A DNA stretch of 64,000 bases from Cheiracanthium punctorium (lineage: Eukaryota; Arthropoda; Arachnida; Araneae; Cheiracanthiidae). The notes under the pieces were generated by a model. That model saw only the letters and a list, made by a program, of their open reading frames with translations, was not told the DNA's origin and ran no database searches. Positions 22,707 through 36,270 of the stretch are shown here, piece after piece. The position numbers were made by a program, and so were the translations under genes. The stretch lies in NCBI GenBank assembly GCA_038373885.1, contig JAWZYV010019914.1, forward strand, positions 558,001-622,000. Reading direction: 5' to 3'. Positions within the stretch are counted from its first letter, which is position 1; the number at the start of each line of letters is the position of its first letter.

Positions 22707-25700
22707 CTGGGAAAAAATATAATTAACATAATACGCTGACGACATTAACAGAAATATCCTGCGTACACCCCTAATTAGAAAATTCCTTCAATATTCCCTT
22801 TCATGAAAATATGCACGTAGGTCTTGCAAAATAATTTAGTATCGATGGACAAATTCACTTCCAATTTTTTAAATCCCCACCCCACCTTCCAAAGCAATCC
22901 TGCTTCAAATTAATATTGTCCTACATCCCATTTAAATATTCCACAATAATGAACAAATTCCAAGTTATTCTAAATTATGCAGCCCCCGCCATATCCACCT
23001 TACGAAACAATTTTCTTCCTCAAACGAAAGCATAAATAAACTTACAGAAATGCCGAAAAATTGACAGAAATTTTTCCACAATCCCCTATTGGTTTCATCT
23101 CTAATGTTTATAGCCTGAAATTACTTTGGCTCAATACAGCGAAAACATTTTATAACCAAAGCATACAAAACCCCAGAAACAACAGCACTTTCACTTATTC
23201 CACATTTTCAAAACTTTGTAATTGAACTTTGAACCTGAACTACCGATATAGTCTATAACAAAGCAGTAACAAATCGATGTCAGAATATAATACACCTCGG
23301 GTTTCTATACTTATTCCCCAGTTATGCCCTGGAAAGATTAAGCATCCCTTGAAAACTAGAAAGAGCTCTGTCCAAATGTTTAAGACATTCTTAAGATACA
23401 AGTGGAGTTATATTTTAGCTTAAAGGTTTGATGTTGGTATTCAGCTACTAGGTCAGTTAATAGATTTATAGAAATGAAATATCTTTCATAGCGTAAGATT
23501 AATAATTGAAAATATTTTTTTAAAACTCAGTTTCAAGTACTTGTTTACATTATGTGCGGTTTTACTTCCCGAGTACGCACAGGTCTAGATTCTGGCAGTT
23601 TTTACAGCTTCTTGTGTATGCTAGCCAGCACATTGGCATTTTATTTTTCGAAGCTTCGAATCGCACCATATCGCTTAATAAAAAGTACTACAGTTTTAAA
23701 CCGTTCACGTCAATCTAAAAGTGTAAAATATCGGAAGGGGGAATCTTTAAGAAATGTCAAATTTAGTTCAGCTTTTTAAGACTAGGAATTGAAGAGGTAG
23801 TGATTAATTTCGTTCGAAGCAATAATTTTTAGTGATTTTGATAAGGAATTTTTCGTGATAATCTCAGGAATTGTAATTACTAATTTTTCAGTTCAATATA
23901 ACTGCAGATTTATTATAAACAAGGAAACTTCAAATAAAACTTATTCTAGATTTTTCTGTTTATATAAAACGTTCTAGCACTGAAAGCCTGGAGTTTAAAT
24001 ATTTTAAAGAATTCCGTTTTGATAAAATTCCAGTATTGCTTAGTTTGTATAAGACATTAAAAATTAGCTTAAACTATTAAGTGATATTGCGTATACTTAT
24101 TAAGAACACCAAAGTAACGAAGTAACTTTATTGCTTTTATTCGAAGATAGAATTAAAACTAGATAAATTTAAACTGAGTTTTTTTCCATGCAAAAATAGA
24201 AGTTTACCAAACACCAACTTTTTCTAAATTTCTTTGATTTTCTCAATACTGAATAAGAACTGAAAATTCTTAAAATTACAAAATTTACAGACAAATCTGG
24301 AGAAACTTATACGACAACTGATATACGTTCGCAACCTTAAATTTTCATGTTCTGGTATATGTAAATTTAAGATCTCGTGGTTAAATAAACTGATAGAGAA
24401 AAAGAGAAGAAATATTTTAGTACTTTGCATGTATTACATTATAATTAAACTGTATTAAAGAATTTACCATGACATTTCATATGTATACAAATTTAAAATT
24501 TCGAGTTTTTTCTATTAACAATCATTAGTGAGCGTTTCCGTTCAGCGTTGCCTCATATTTACAGCATGTTCAGTCTTATAAGCTGAAAAAACGCGTTTTC
24601 AAAGTGCCTGATTTCTTAAACACTAGGATCAACGAATTTAATGTTTTTAAATCGCATGCAATAAAAGTAATATATACTATTCAGAATTTAAAGCTGGAAA
24701 AATTGGTGGCTGTCCGAAAATTTAAAAAATGAAGACTCAAATTTAATGGAATGCGTATCATCATCTTTGACATAATTTTTAACACTGCTTTTCAGTTTCT
24801 CTCGACTTCATTGGCTGTTTTTTGTACATCTTGTACAAAAGCAAGGAGGAGTCGCGATTATCAGAACATATCTACAACAAGAACGGGTTAGATCGCTTTC
24901 TGAAAGAGATGGTAAAATATTAAATTATTCCGGAAAAAGTTTTACTTTCAGCATTAACGTTGTAATTATTTCATTAAACAACTCAAGACTACTTATTGAC
25001 ATGCTGAGTTTTTTTTCACTAGCGGGCCCAACTCCAACAAGCGCAAGATGTGCATTCGCCCTCTGAATGCTGAAATCCGTTGACTTCCCCATCAATTCCC
25101 CCCCCCCCCCAAGAAAACCAAAAGTTAAGAGCCGCCAACTTTTGTTAACGATTTTGAGTACAACAATCTCTCAAACTGCTGTGGGATCATGCACGCTAAA
25201 AGTAACAGATGCACGTTAATTCTGCCACGTCTCCATTGTCCTCCATGTTCGCAAGATACGTCGAATGCTCGATCCAAATGCTAGGTCTCATTTGAAATAG
25301 GTTCCAAAATAGGCCACTGGCAGGGCCTTCTTACAACTTGCTCCCATAATCAAATGGCCAACATCTCCGGGACTCTTATTGGTTGAGCCTATAGTTGGCT
25401 GCTTATCCGAACAGTTTAATATTTTATGAATGTATTGATAAACATTTAGATTACATTTTTCAATTTTTAGGTTTGTAAATGGCCGCGAAATAAAAATATA
25501 CAAATTTTTGACCTTGCACTCGTTTTCAGTTATATAAATTACGTGCGTACGTGGGTGCAGAAGTTACTATAAAAATTGTCCAAATTTATTCATGGTAAGT
25601 GGAATAGATCGTACATGAATCGTACGATCATGAATACATATGTAGTACATAGACATTTTAAGCAAAAATTCGTAAAACCAAATTTAGGAATGGCCAAAAT

Positions 25701-26557
25701 CATTTGTTCAATCAAAAAATTATAAACACCAAAATTTCTCGAGATTATAATTCTTTTACTTCGTAGAGGAAAATTTTTATTTATCGTTTTGAGGGGGAGC
25801 GAGGTTTATGTTGTCTTTCTGCGCATTTATTTAAATCATTACTGTCACTAGGATTGTGTGTGTGAGAATTAAAGATATTCAAAATACATCCCCGTTTTTC
25901 AAGATTATAGCAATCTTGCCGACATACTACGTAAATATTTTAGCTCTAAAGTAACTAGTTTCAGCAAATTTTTTAAGTCTTTAAAGACTAAATGGTAAAA
26001 CTTTGAAACAAGTTTCCCTTGCGAGGACACTTTCATCATTTCATTACTTGAAGTAAATTTTTCCGCGTTTTAAAAATCCTCTTAACACGAAATTTAATTC
26101 TTGGTTAGAAATGGTTAAAATGCTGGTTAATAATCTTAAGAGGTTATAAACATGCTAGTAGTAAATTAAACATACTATTAACATTCTTCTACGAACTATA
26201 CACAAACTATTTAATAGCTAACTACTATACAAACTATATTACATACAATACTAAACTAATCTTTTATTACTATCATAAATTTATGCTACATTTTTACAGA
26301 ATGGTGGCCAAATCCATTCTACTTTTAAATAATTCTTAAAAATAAACTATACAAATATTGGTTACTGTTGTTAATAGTGCTACTGCACAAATTAAATTCT
26401 ATGTTAAGAGAGATTTAAAAGATGGGCAAAAATTTAGCCCATCGCAAAAATTTTGACCAACATTTGAAAAAATTAAGTGCTACGCAAAGGAAACTGCTCG
26501 AAATTTTGTTTGCTGTACGTTTTTGACATCCTTCTTCCTCTAATGCAAGGTGCTGGA
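22707..26557. other. AT-rich intergenic or intronic DNA
   Basis: No element or gene recognised. There is a C13 run at 25098-25110 and a slightly less AT-rich part at about 25020-25410 without identifiable content. Confidence 0.45.
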
Positions 26558-26656
26558 TTAAGAAATCGGGTAATAAGAAAGATTTTCCCCCAACAGCATT
26601 TTCTGCGGCATAACAGAAGGTAATCTGAACATGCGACACTGGTCAAAAGTGATGTG
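26558..26656 (-). other. Weak candidate terminal exon (minus strand)
   Basis: On the minus strand the acceptor TTGTGTTTCCTCAG precedes an open frame beginning HITFDQCRMFRL, 32 codons long and ending LSYYPIS before TAA. Codon content looks less AT-driven than its surroundings. No family recognised. Two longer overlapping frames in the other phases (26415-26682) show how easily open frames arise here, so confidence is low. Confidence 0.15.
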
Positions 26657-28946
26657 CTGAGGAAACACAATTTTAGAGTCAATTACTGCCTAAGAACACT
26701 AATGTACAACATCGTATTGCAGTTGGAAAAGTTATTGCACTATTGCAACTATGTACCCTTGAGTACGCTTCAATGGTTGGGGTTTCGCTAAGCAGTGCTG
26801 TACATCGGAAGCATTATATGGCTTTTAATCCATGTCTGATGTAGTGTATCCTGTATCCCAGAACACTACTTTTGACTCAAGTGCAAAACTTATTCAGCAC
26901 TCATGACCAACAACGAGCAAAAATCTCACGAATATTACTATAGGGCTGTTTTAGCCAGAGGTCTTAACTGCTAAACTAATCTAAGTATTTCTAGGGTCTG
27001 CATGCGGTACGCAACTGTACCTTAAAAACTCAATCGAGCCTTTAGTTCCGTGGTCCGATTAATCCATATGGATGTATTTGAGGGGTATTTTACTCACTGC
27101 GTTAAGCAGTCCTCCCCTCCCTTCTTCCTAAACTACAGCTTCATGACTGGCAAGTCACACCATTCACTAGTATACCTAAATTTACTTTAAGTCTGATACA
27201 ACACATCACTTCAAATTGATTTATAAAGTTTTGAGGGTTGAAAAGAAAGAATTTCGATATTTTATTTATGGGGAGGGGGGAAGTTTAACTTCGCTTAAAA
27301 AAAGCAATTGAATGTGCTCAAATGTGTTTCTAGCATAAATTTGGGTATTTTGGAAGAGGTTTGATTAATTCAAAGCTACACGATGACATTAAGAGACTTT
27401 CATAAGGTGGAACACTTTAAACTACAACTACTAACGCTTATTCACATTACATGTGGAGAAAGCCTCTCGGAACTCCTGAAAGTTCAAGCGACCACAACCC
27501 TTGTCCTGCACACTTCAGTCATCTTCCAATGATCAGTGCCTCATCCACTCTGCAATTCGTCGACCCCCATTTTATAAGAGGAATATTACTTAGGAGGACA
27601 TTTTTTTTCATTTCTTAATGGAAAAATTTTAAAATAAGCTGAGTAGTTAATCATTCTGCAATTTTTTTATACAGAAATCTCTACCAGATTAATGAGAAAC
27701 CATTTTCGTATGACAAACTATTTAAAATAAAAATTTTTAGTATTACATTTATGTTTAAGTCGGTCATCGTTAAGTTCTTGAAATCTTGCACGAACATTAG
27801 CACAGCTGTTTGTTATGAATACCTGTACATTAAAAATACATTAAAGTTGTAAAATAACTAAGTTCGTTTTAGAGTAACCTGCAGAAGTATTTAAATTTTA
27901 GAGCTTAACTTAAAATCACCACAGTTAAATACTGTACTGCTTACACATGCATTCATTTATTGATGGCTATTGTCAACATATCTCGGAACTAAGGTGGTTA
28001 CTCCAGGACTTCCATTTGTTAAATTATAGTAAATTAAAGTATCGATACATACCTTTTCACAGAAATGGCTTAGTTACCTTCCTCATCGGATTCTATCCAG
28101 CTTACTGCGATTCCTCATTAGATATCTACTGCTCAGCGCTGTCAGTAAACCAATATCTGAAAAACTTAAGTACATCGTTTAATTTAACAATCTTAATACG
28201 CGCAAATCCAAATAGGGTTACTTATGCAGGAACCTAAAATTTCTACCATGCATATACCATATTTACAGATAACATCTGGACTGGCAAACTTGCCCATGTT
28301 TAGGTTCGAACACCATGCAATGGGCAACGTCGCTGAACATTCCAAAATTTAAAATTTCATTCAAGGTATGCATGTCTTATTTTATAGGCGAGATTATACA
28401 ATTTAAATACTTGTGCCGTTTGTTTAATTTATAGTTATCGGTTATGTGTTGATGCAAAGCTACACAAGTATTATCTAGAGTGGGGGAGAGTCTTTGGCTG
28501 AGACCTTAAGGGATTTTAACACTTATTCTTGTTAGATCTGGAGAAACCTCGCAAATCTGCGGACTGTTCGATCGATAGTCTACGTTGGACCAGATTCTTA
28601 GACGTTCACACTCAAGCCATTTACCAATAGTCAGTCTTAATGCACGAAGCTATTGGTGAGCCTACTCAACTGATGATTCATGAGCTCAAATTTATACGCA
28701 TTATTAAAAACAGCAGTTCACATCTCTGATAAAATATTGGACAGTGAAGGTGAAGAGAAAGTATTCAATTTATATTTGTATCTTCAAATATATAGACAAT
28801 TCAAAATGCATGTAAATGTTTAATGCAAAATATTTAAGCAGTATGGATGCTGTGCGAGTTTTCCAATAACAGCACTTTGGTTACTAAATTTAAAATTGCA
28901 CAATGAGAAGAGACGTTTAAAACAAAACAAACTATGTGCTCTTTTC
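26657..28946. other. AT-rich DNA, nothing recognised
   Basis: A plus-strand frame of 96 codons (27947-28237) has no recognisable domain. No element ends were found. Confidence 0.45.
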
Positions 28947-29221
28947 TTACCCATTTATGACCAGTATCCCATTTTTCGGACGGCATTTTCGCCAACAGTC
29001 GAAGACGTCATCTTTCCTAGCCTTCATTCACGAGCATTGAACCTACACTTCACAAAATATTCTAACATGACCAAGTAGGATGACGACACTTCAATTTTTA
29101 TACATAATGATTTTAAAAGAAACCATCCTTTGTTCAAGAAGTTGACATTAGAAATTTAGATTTTTGCGATTATCAGCAATAATCGATAAGTCACAAAAAT
29201 ATCTGCTCACAATTGGATTAA
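28947..29221. mobile_element. TTAA-type MITE, second family, copy 1
   Basis: Aligns end to end with 35884-36270 once the hairpin insertion in that copy is removed. Left end TTACCCATTTATGACCAG (TTAC for TTAA) and, on the minus strand from 29221, TTAATCCAATTGTGAGCAG. Shared interior words include CAGTCGA, TTCACGAG and ATACATAATGATTTTAAAAG. It lacks the 100-bp hairpin and so serves as the empty site for it. Confidence 0.75.
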
Positions 29222-31936
29222 ACACAAAAGTCTGTACGAATAATCCGGAATAAAGCTCATTAAATCGTATTTTTGCGATAGGCACGCCTTACATTGTATA
29301 AATTATACCCCTTTAACACTATCTACGGGAAGAAATAAAGTCATTTGTGACTGCAAAAACCTAGACTCAAAATAAAATTTAGAAACTTAGTATAGGTTAA
29401 ACACCAAAGGAAGGAGGGGGGGGGGGGTTACGAGGTGCTGTAATATTCCGAGTCGTCACCCAGATATTGCAACACGGAAATACAAGTCGTCACCTGTATT
29501 CCCACACGGTTAGCCCCCTCCCCCACCGTTTAATAGATAATAGCCAAAGTAAATTAAACCGAAATGTCCAGACTTATTTCTACCCAGTAAGATAGTTTAT
29601 TGTTACAAAATTAAGTCTTCCATTCTAAGGCATATAGAGAACCTCCAAAAATGACCTAAAACAGTATTTGTTAACTAACTCTGTTCTCTCCTAATGGTGT
29701 CCTAGAGGTGCATCATCTGAGGTAGATAAGCTAACAAAAACCTCTACGAATATCATTTTCATAACTTATCCTGAACTCTAAAATCGTCCCTTTTCAATCA
29801 TTCCAATAAGAAAAGAAAACTGCATAAATTCCCTTCCCATGGATACTTCAAATACTGAATTGAGGTAGCCAACCTTTGTATACCAGCGCACGCCACTGTC
29901 CTTGGAATCCATTGTGCTACGTATCTGCACAATAAGTTTTAGAGTAAGTGATTCCTCAAAAGGTGAAATTTGATTTCTTGAGATTTACAAAACAGACACA
30001 AAACCATACTCAGCTAGTGGTATACAAAAATGCTTCGATGTGTTGAAATAGACACCACCAAAGTCATCCCTGTCAAGCTATAAGTGAGAAGACAAAAAGA
30101 TTTGATGAATAAATTTAAAAATTCAATCGCCCATTGTAGAACATGCACGTGCACATAAATGTGAGCGTTTAAACGAACAGAATTACCTTTAAACAAATTA
30201 AGGCTATACCCAAAAACAGTACTCTTAATGAATAATTTACGATTTACCTATTGTCACCTTCCTAAATAAACATTGTGGTTAAGACAAGCTACGCGAAGGT
30301 CATTTGAGTTATAAAAAGATATGGTTTGGGTACAGGACTGCTAGTGCGTATTCATGTTACATCTGGTAAATCATTCCTCAGCCATCTACCAATGCACAGG
30401 GAAATTAGTCTGACTTCCCTTAATCAAACTTGCTACATATTCACTCTGAAGTTCTCAATGTACTCCTTTGTAAAAAGTAGCTGAATCCAACCATTTATCG
30501 TAGAAAATGGTCAAAAATTCAAATATCCTCAACCGGTGGTCTTTTTCTAATACACTTCAGTGAATTCAGAATCTCCCGAGACGCTAAAATTCCCCCAAAG
30601 AAAATACAGATTCAATAATTTTCTGCACAGTCAATTGTAAAACGAACCAGTTGTCTTTTAACGAAAGACTTCATTGAATAAAGCAACTTTCAATAGCTAC
30701 ATGAAGATTCTCAACCAGTGGGGTTTCATTTTCAAACCAATGCAAGTCTCTTCGAAACAATCAAAGAGGGATAGACAACAGGAATTGACCCTCCCCACTC
30801 TTGGTGAGTTTTTGGTAAAATTGACAGATAAGCATGTATGTCAACTGAAACTTAAGAAATTTCGTTAATTTAGCCTTTTAATAGCGTAAAGAATATAAAC
30901 AGTACATCCTATTATTCAATTAAAAATATTGCAATGTTGGGAAAAAATCTACGTATTTAATTGAAAAACTTATTAAAAATGCAAAAAATCCATCTAGATT
31001 ATTAACTATATTGATAATTTATCTAAAGATTTAAATATATGTTAAAATGCAGAACATGCATTAAAATTTTAAAGTTTGTGTTTTACATAATACATTTAAC
31101 TATACATAAAGAACTTTATTCTTGTTAATACACATTAAAAGGATATCAAATGCCATTCCGATAAAAAATTCATCTACGAATTATTCAATATACCAAATAA
31201 CTAGCATTGGGCTATGAATTAGAGTACGATTGACAAGAATTCTTTAGACACTTAAAATAAATTTCAAAAATTATCCATCAACTTTCATATAAAAAAAAGT
31301 GTTCATCAAAAGATATTTTGCTCGGTAAAATTTAATGTTTAATGCTGCTAATGTCTAATGGTACCTTACGTTTTTATCAACATAACATTTCGAGTTAAAT
31401 ATGATCCAACAAAAAATTATCCTTGTTCAAGGATTGTTAAATGAAATTTCATACATGTAGCAAAAAATAAAAACAAAATACTTTCCATAAAACATTATTA
31501 ACAACTTGGAAACAATTTCATCATGCTTCCTTACAAAATCATAAGCAGCATAAGATATGCTATTTAAAACATAAAACTGTCATTGGGTAATGCCTATGCT
31601 TAGTTTGAAATGCAGATATAAAATTTTATCTTTTATATAATAACATGGCGTATTTTTTAACTCAAATCACAACCTTGCAGAAAGTTTGGTGTATAAAATT
31701 ACATGGCTATAATAAAATAATTCCTAACAACCGTACACCAAATTACTGGTATTCACGCATATAAGACTTATTTGCTCTTCTAGCACAAAGAACTTCAAAT
31801 AAAAGGATATGTATGCGTTCTCACACGATTGACAGCACATGCTAGACATGAAACGTGTCGAACTACGAACGAAGACTCATTTTCATTTATAGCAGTGCTG
31901 CACCAGTTAAGTTGAGAAAGAAAAAAAACACATGCT
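29222..31936. other. AT-rich intergenic DNA
   Basis: Contains a G12 run at 29416-29427 and the 17-bp word ATTCATGTTACATCTGG shared with 15832. No gene or element recognised. Confidence 0.5.
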
Positions 31937-31939
31937 ATT

Positions 31940-32697
31940 GGCCGCATTCGTAAACGACAAACGAGTTGCACTCGTGCAACGAGTTTCTATCTAAGGTGTT
32001 CGTAAAGGAAACTGAGTGCTTTCAGTTTAAAAACTAGAGCGTTCGTATACAAAACTGAGTGCAATTAGTTTCAAACGAAGTAAACTGAGAATGAATTAGG
32101 TTCGTTGAGTTTTACTTTCTGCGCGTTGTTTTTGTTTAGAAATGGCGTCCGTTGTTATGGAATAGTAATGTTATGAAAAGTATTTTACGTTTGCTGAAGC
32201 TGCAAATATTAGTTTTTTTCGAGGAGGAAATTGAGGCATACGTTAGAAACTGCTACGAAGGTACATACTTTTTCAAAGGTAATCATTTTCTTGTATTTTT
32301 CATTTAAGTAAATTCAAAAATGCATGTTTTAGTGTCGAAATTGAAGTTGATTTAAACCGTTATTTGCGAAATTTGAATTTCTCTTGCTAAATACTTTTGA
32401 AAGAATGAAGTTTAAGTTGAAATTTCTAAATTTTGATATGTGCACTTCAATTATGGTCTCTCTTTTCTTTTAAAAATCCTGTTGATTTTATATTGAGTAT
32501 GTGCTAAAAACTCTCCTCGGGAAAGTTAACGCATTCGCGAATTGTAAACAAACGCGTCTCCTAGGCGACGAAACTCAATAAACTGAAATTGTTCGTAAAG
32601 GCAAAAGAAACTGATAAACACTGACAGCACTAAACACACGCATTCCAGTTTTCTTACGAAAACTCGTGCAACGAGTTTGTCGTTTACGAATGCAGCC
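31940..32697 (+). mobile_element. TIR element, possibly Harbinger-like, internally deleted
   Basis: Left end GGCCGCATTCGTAAACGACA (31940) and, on the minus strand from 32697, GGCTGCATTCGTAAACGACA, followed on both sides by the inverted word ACTCGTGCAACGAGTTT or a close variant. ATT on both sides (31937-31939, 32698-32700) is a possible 3-bp duplication, which together with the GG start suggests PIF/Harbinger, although the usual target is TWA. In the interior, ATGGCGTCCGTTGTTATGG (32142) and then, in another frame, FFEEEIEAYVRNCYEG look like remnants of a first coding exon. The rest of the transposase is absent. Confidence 0.65.
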
Positions 32698-32736
32698 ATT
32701 ATTATGCGCATTCACGATGCCACATTTGCACGGACT

Positions 32737-32992
32737 TGGATATATGACCATCATCGACGTATTCTGAAAGAGTTAATCGAAATTTGCTTTTAAGATAGCG
32801 CTGTGAGTAGTAATCATTAAGCTTACGTTGTGCGCATGCGTTCATTAGTAGCAGATTACATCATGATTCGTAGCTATGCTTTGCTAGAGGGCGCTTATGA
32901 AGCTAATCATTAAAAGGGGGTCGAGTATTTTCGTTTGAGATGCTGACGCTATTTCGGCCATCTGCCGCTAGTTAATGGTCGTACTATATCCA
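32737..32992. repeat. Small inverted-repeat element, uncertain
   Basis: TGGATATATGACCAT at 32737 faces ATGGTCGTACTATATCCA ending at 32992, short imperfect inverted repeats around 256 bp that are less AT-rich than the flanks (including GTGCGCATGCG). No duplication or protein seen. It may be a MITE. Confidence 0.35.
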
Positions 32993-35764
32993 TGATCATT
33001 TGTATTTAGCAAAAGAGAATATTTCGAGATCTACAGCTCTTTTTGTTAGCCCTTCATCTCAGTTGTACCTAAGTATAAGAGAATCTTTATTTCAAAGAAT
33101 AATTTTACGTTACAATATTTTTACAGACACATACATTCAAGGGGTAATGGGATTTGAACAAAAGACCAAAAAAGGCTTTTAAGTGTCTAAGTTTTTTGAA
33201 TAACCCATAACTCAGAAGAAATATGAGAAATTATTGTTTTATACCTGATTCATTTCTTGGGTTTTATTCTGCTACAAATGTGTGACATCAAATGACGCCA
33301 TTTGCAACCTACTGACCTAAGTTGGTATCCCGCAAGGTATGGTAGAGCTTTAGGTGTAAATTTTCCCTACCGAATGTTTACATTCTAGAATACGTTTCGA
33401 ATTACGTCACAATTCCGAACGTTCGCTTAAAATAACGTGGCGGAATAGAGCCTCTTATGAATTATACGATTTTATATGTGAAATAGACTTATGAAGTATG
33501 ACGTGTATTTCATCTACATCCTCTCAAAAAATACTCGAGATAAGGCATATTTCTTAAGTCGATACTACAGTCTTCTTAAGAAGTGAATTAGGTATAATAT
33601 AATAATTTCTCACGTTTCTTTTGAGTTGTCTATGTTATTCGAAAAACTTAAATGAGAAATTCATCTCATACTCAAATACTTTTGTAGAAGTGTAGCAAAA
33701 GCAGTCTATGTCTTAAAGGGATCACATAAACTCTCAAATAGTCAATATATAATGCAGTACCAACCTCATTCAAATTCTGTGAAGCCATCTTACCATGAAA
33801 AGCAACGCTAACATAGAAACAAAAAACTGTTAGAGTGCAAGCTGAATTTCTCATCTAATTTACTGAATGACGAAAGAGTACATTTCAAAACAAACAAACA
33901 AAAAAAAACTTTCAAAGACATAGGAAACTTGATATCTTAAGCTATACATCCTATTTTTGTAATAGACCAGTTCTACTGTCATTTAACTTCCACAAATGAA
34001 AAATAGAATGCACTGCATATTTATGCATTGCGTATCTTAAATTTTGTGGTTGAGTATACAGTAATAGCCCGAACTTAGGCTAAAGGTGGGACTGAGCAGT
34101 AACCGTGTAGGTTGAATTCGCATAAATGGGGTATAATTTCGCATAGAAATAGGCACATACAAATTATTTTGAATTTGTGCGAGACACTAAAGAAAACAAT
34201 TATTTAGAGAAAAATGTTCAATAAAATCTTAAGTAATACACATGTATGACAAGTATGTGACTAGAGAAATATTATTAAAATCGTAAACCGAAGAGATATT
34301 GGAAATTAACAAAAGGCGATTTGAAATTCGCTTTCACGTAAGTCCAACTATCAATGTATATTTAGTACCCCTTAATGCTTAAATTATTCTACGAATGTTT
34401 CAGATCGAAGGGTTTCTCTCCTTTTCGCAGATGTAAAGTTGCTATAACACTATTGTCTCTAAGCCAAAATTTGACTCGTCTCTGTACCGTCACTTCAGAA
34501 TGAGTGTGACTAGAGCAGTAAATTTAAGGAAGTATTTTTTAATTATTCAAAAATAGTATATAAAGATAAATATCTGTTTGTTTGTCCTTATGCACCATCA
34601 TTTGCACCATCATTCACCATCATTTTGAAACATCATGCAATCGTTTATTTAAATTAAATTTGCATTCCCTAGTAATTCGACTTCAAGCAAAAATATTAAG
34701 ACTATGTTAAAAATTAACTGGTATTTATTTAAAGAGATATCAAAATCCGGTTACTAATGGCTGAGGAAACAATATGTAGTCAGTAGCCAAAAAATTACTG
34801 ACGAAGTGACGAAAAAATCATTTGAGCTCCTTAAAGGTCCCAACGGCCGCCAAATGAAACGCCTAAGACCTCTATTTGGATATGCCCTTTGGACGGCTAA
34901 GAAGAAAGTGATAGAAATAATTTTTTAATGCAAATTTGTCAACTGGAGAAAGATATAAGACTTTTGATAACAAGGTAAACTTCTCAAAAAGAACTTTAAG
35001 GGAAAGCTGCTTTTAGAAGAGGTGAACCCAAAGGAATGTCATATAAAGAACAGATTAATTTTATTAACAGCGAAATCCGAAGTGATATTTTAATACGAAA
35101 GGAAAGAGTTTGAATGGAAAAAGAGAATTAAAAATGGCAAAAAATATTAAATTTAGAGTAAGGGATTAAAATGTCAATTAATTTAAAATTTGCTATAAAC
35201 TGCATTGCATCTGAAGGGGTAATTTTAGACTATCGCAATGATCTCGTTTAATTAGTCACAAAATCAAATTCGGAAAACTGACTACTGCTTGCAGACACAA
35301 TTAGACGCAAAATTGTATAATAAAAGCAATTATTCTTGTGCTCATTTTTAGAATAATTATGCGATATTTCTTTAAAAATGACAAGCAAAAGAAAGATTCA
35401 AAGCCAAATATAATTTAGAATCTATATAAATGGAAAAAAATACTTATCCAATACTGAACAAAAATCAGAAAATTCATTAATGATAGTGATTTCTAGAATC
35501 AACAGACCGTAGGTGGGAAGTATTCTTCCTCCACCCTTGAAAAGGTTAAAGTGCTCTTAAAGTATTTTCTTCCTGAAATGCAAATAAAATACCACAAGAA
35601 AATTTTACGGTTGTGTCCAAGCTGACCAAAATATAAGTGTAATTAATCACTATCATATCATTTGTGAGAAGAGTGTATTTACAGGAAGTTTTACTGGTTT
35701 TTGAAGGGAGAGAAATAGAGGGGGTTTGGGGAGAGCAATGGGCAACAGAGGAGTATTGATGACT
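32993..35764. other. AT-rich intergenic DNA
   Basis: No gene or element recognised. There is a short tandem of CACCATCATT at about 34592-34625. Small frames on both strands look like chance. Confidence 0.5.
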
Positions 35765-35883
35765 GGAGGTCTCTTTTTTTTTTCAACCTAGACTTCATGG
35801 ACATCAAAAAATTTCTTTCACCTGTATACCAATAATTAACGGAACCGGAGTTAAAGAAATCAAAGACTACGCCATTAACCCAA

Positions 35884-36270
35884 TTAAACCATTTATGCTT
35901 ACCCAGCAAACACACACAGGTTCTCTGAACGTCTATTAACGTTCAGAAAACGTCTCCTGAACGTTAATAGACGTTCAGAGAACCTGTGTGTGTTTGCTGG
36001 GTAGTGTCTCTTTTTCGGAACTGCATTTTCGCTATCAGTCGAAAACGTTATTTATTTTTCCCAGCCTTTATTCACGAGTATTGAACCTCAACTCCACAGA
36101 ATATTTTAACATGACCAAGCAAGATTCCGACATTTCAGTTTTTATACATAATGATTTTAAAAGAAATCATTCTTTGTTTAAGATGTTGACATCAGAAATT
36201 TATCTATTATTGCTATCTATTAGCAAAAATCGGAGAAAGTCTGAAAAATATCTGGGCACAAATGGGTTAA
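35884..36270. mobile_element. TTAA-type MITE, second family, copy 2 (nested in mariner)
   Basis: The left end TTAAACCATTTATGCTTAG (35884) and, on the minus strand from 36270, TTAACCCATTTGTGCCCAG form inverted repeats next to TTAA. It lies within the mariner relic and carries a hairpin MITE (35902-36001). A frame of 129 codons starting at 35988 crosses the hairpin, this MITE and the mariner antisense strand, so it is an artefact. Confidence 0.85.
35902..36001. mobile_element. Perfect 100-bp hairpin MITE, copy 1
   Basis: Two perfect 45-bp arms, starting CCCAGCAAACACACACAGGT and ending in its reverse complement, surround a 10-bp loop AAAACGTCTC. TA flanks both sides (35900-35901 and 36002-36003). 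It is inserted in the TTAA MITE, whose other copy (28947-29221) lacks it. A 100-bp element can hardly encode anything; it is a minimal non-autonomous unit. Confidence 0.93.
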
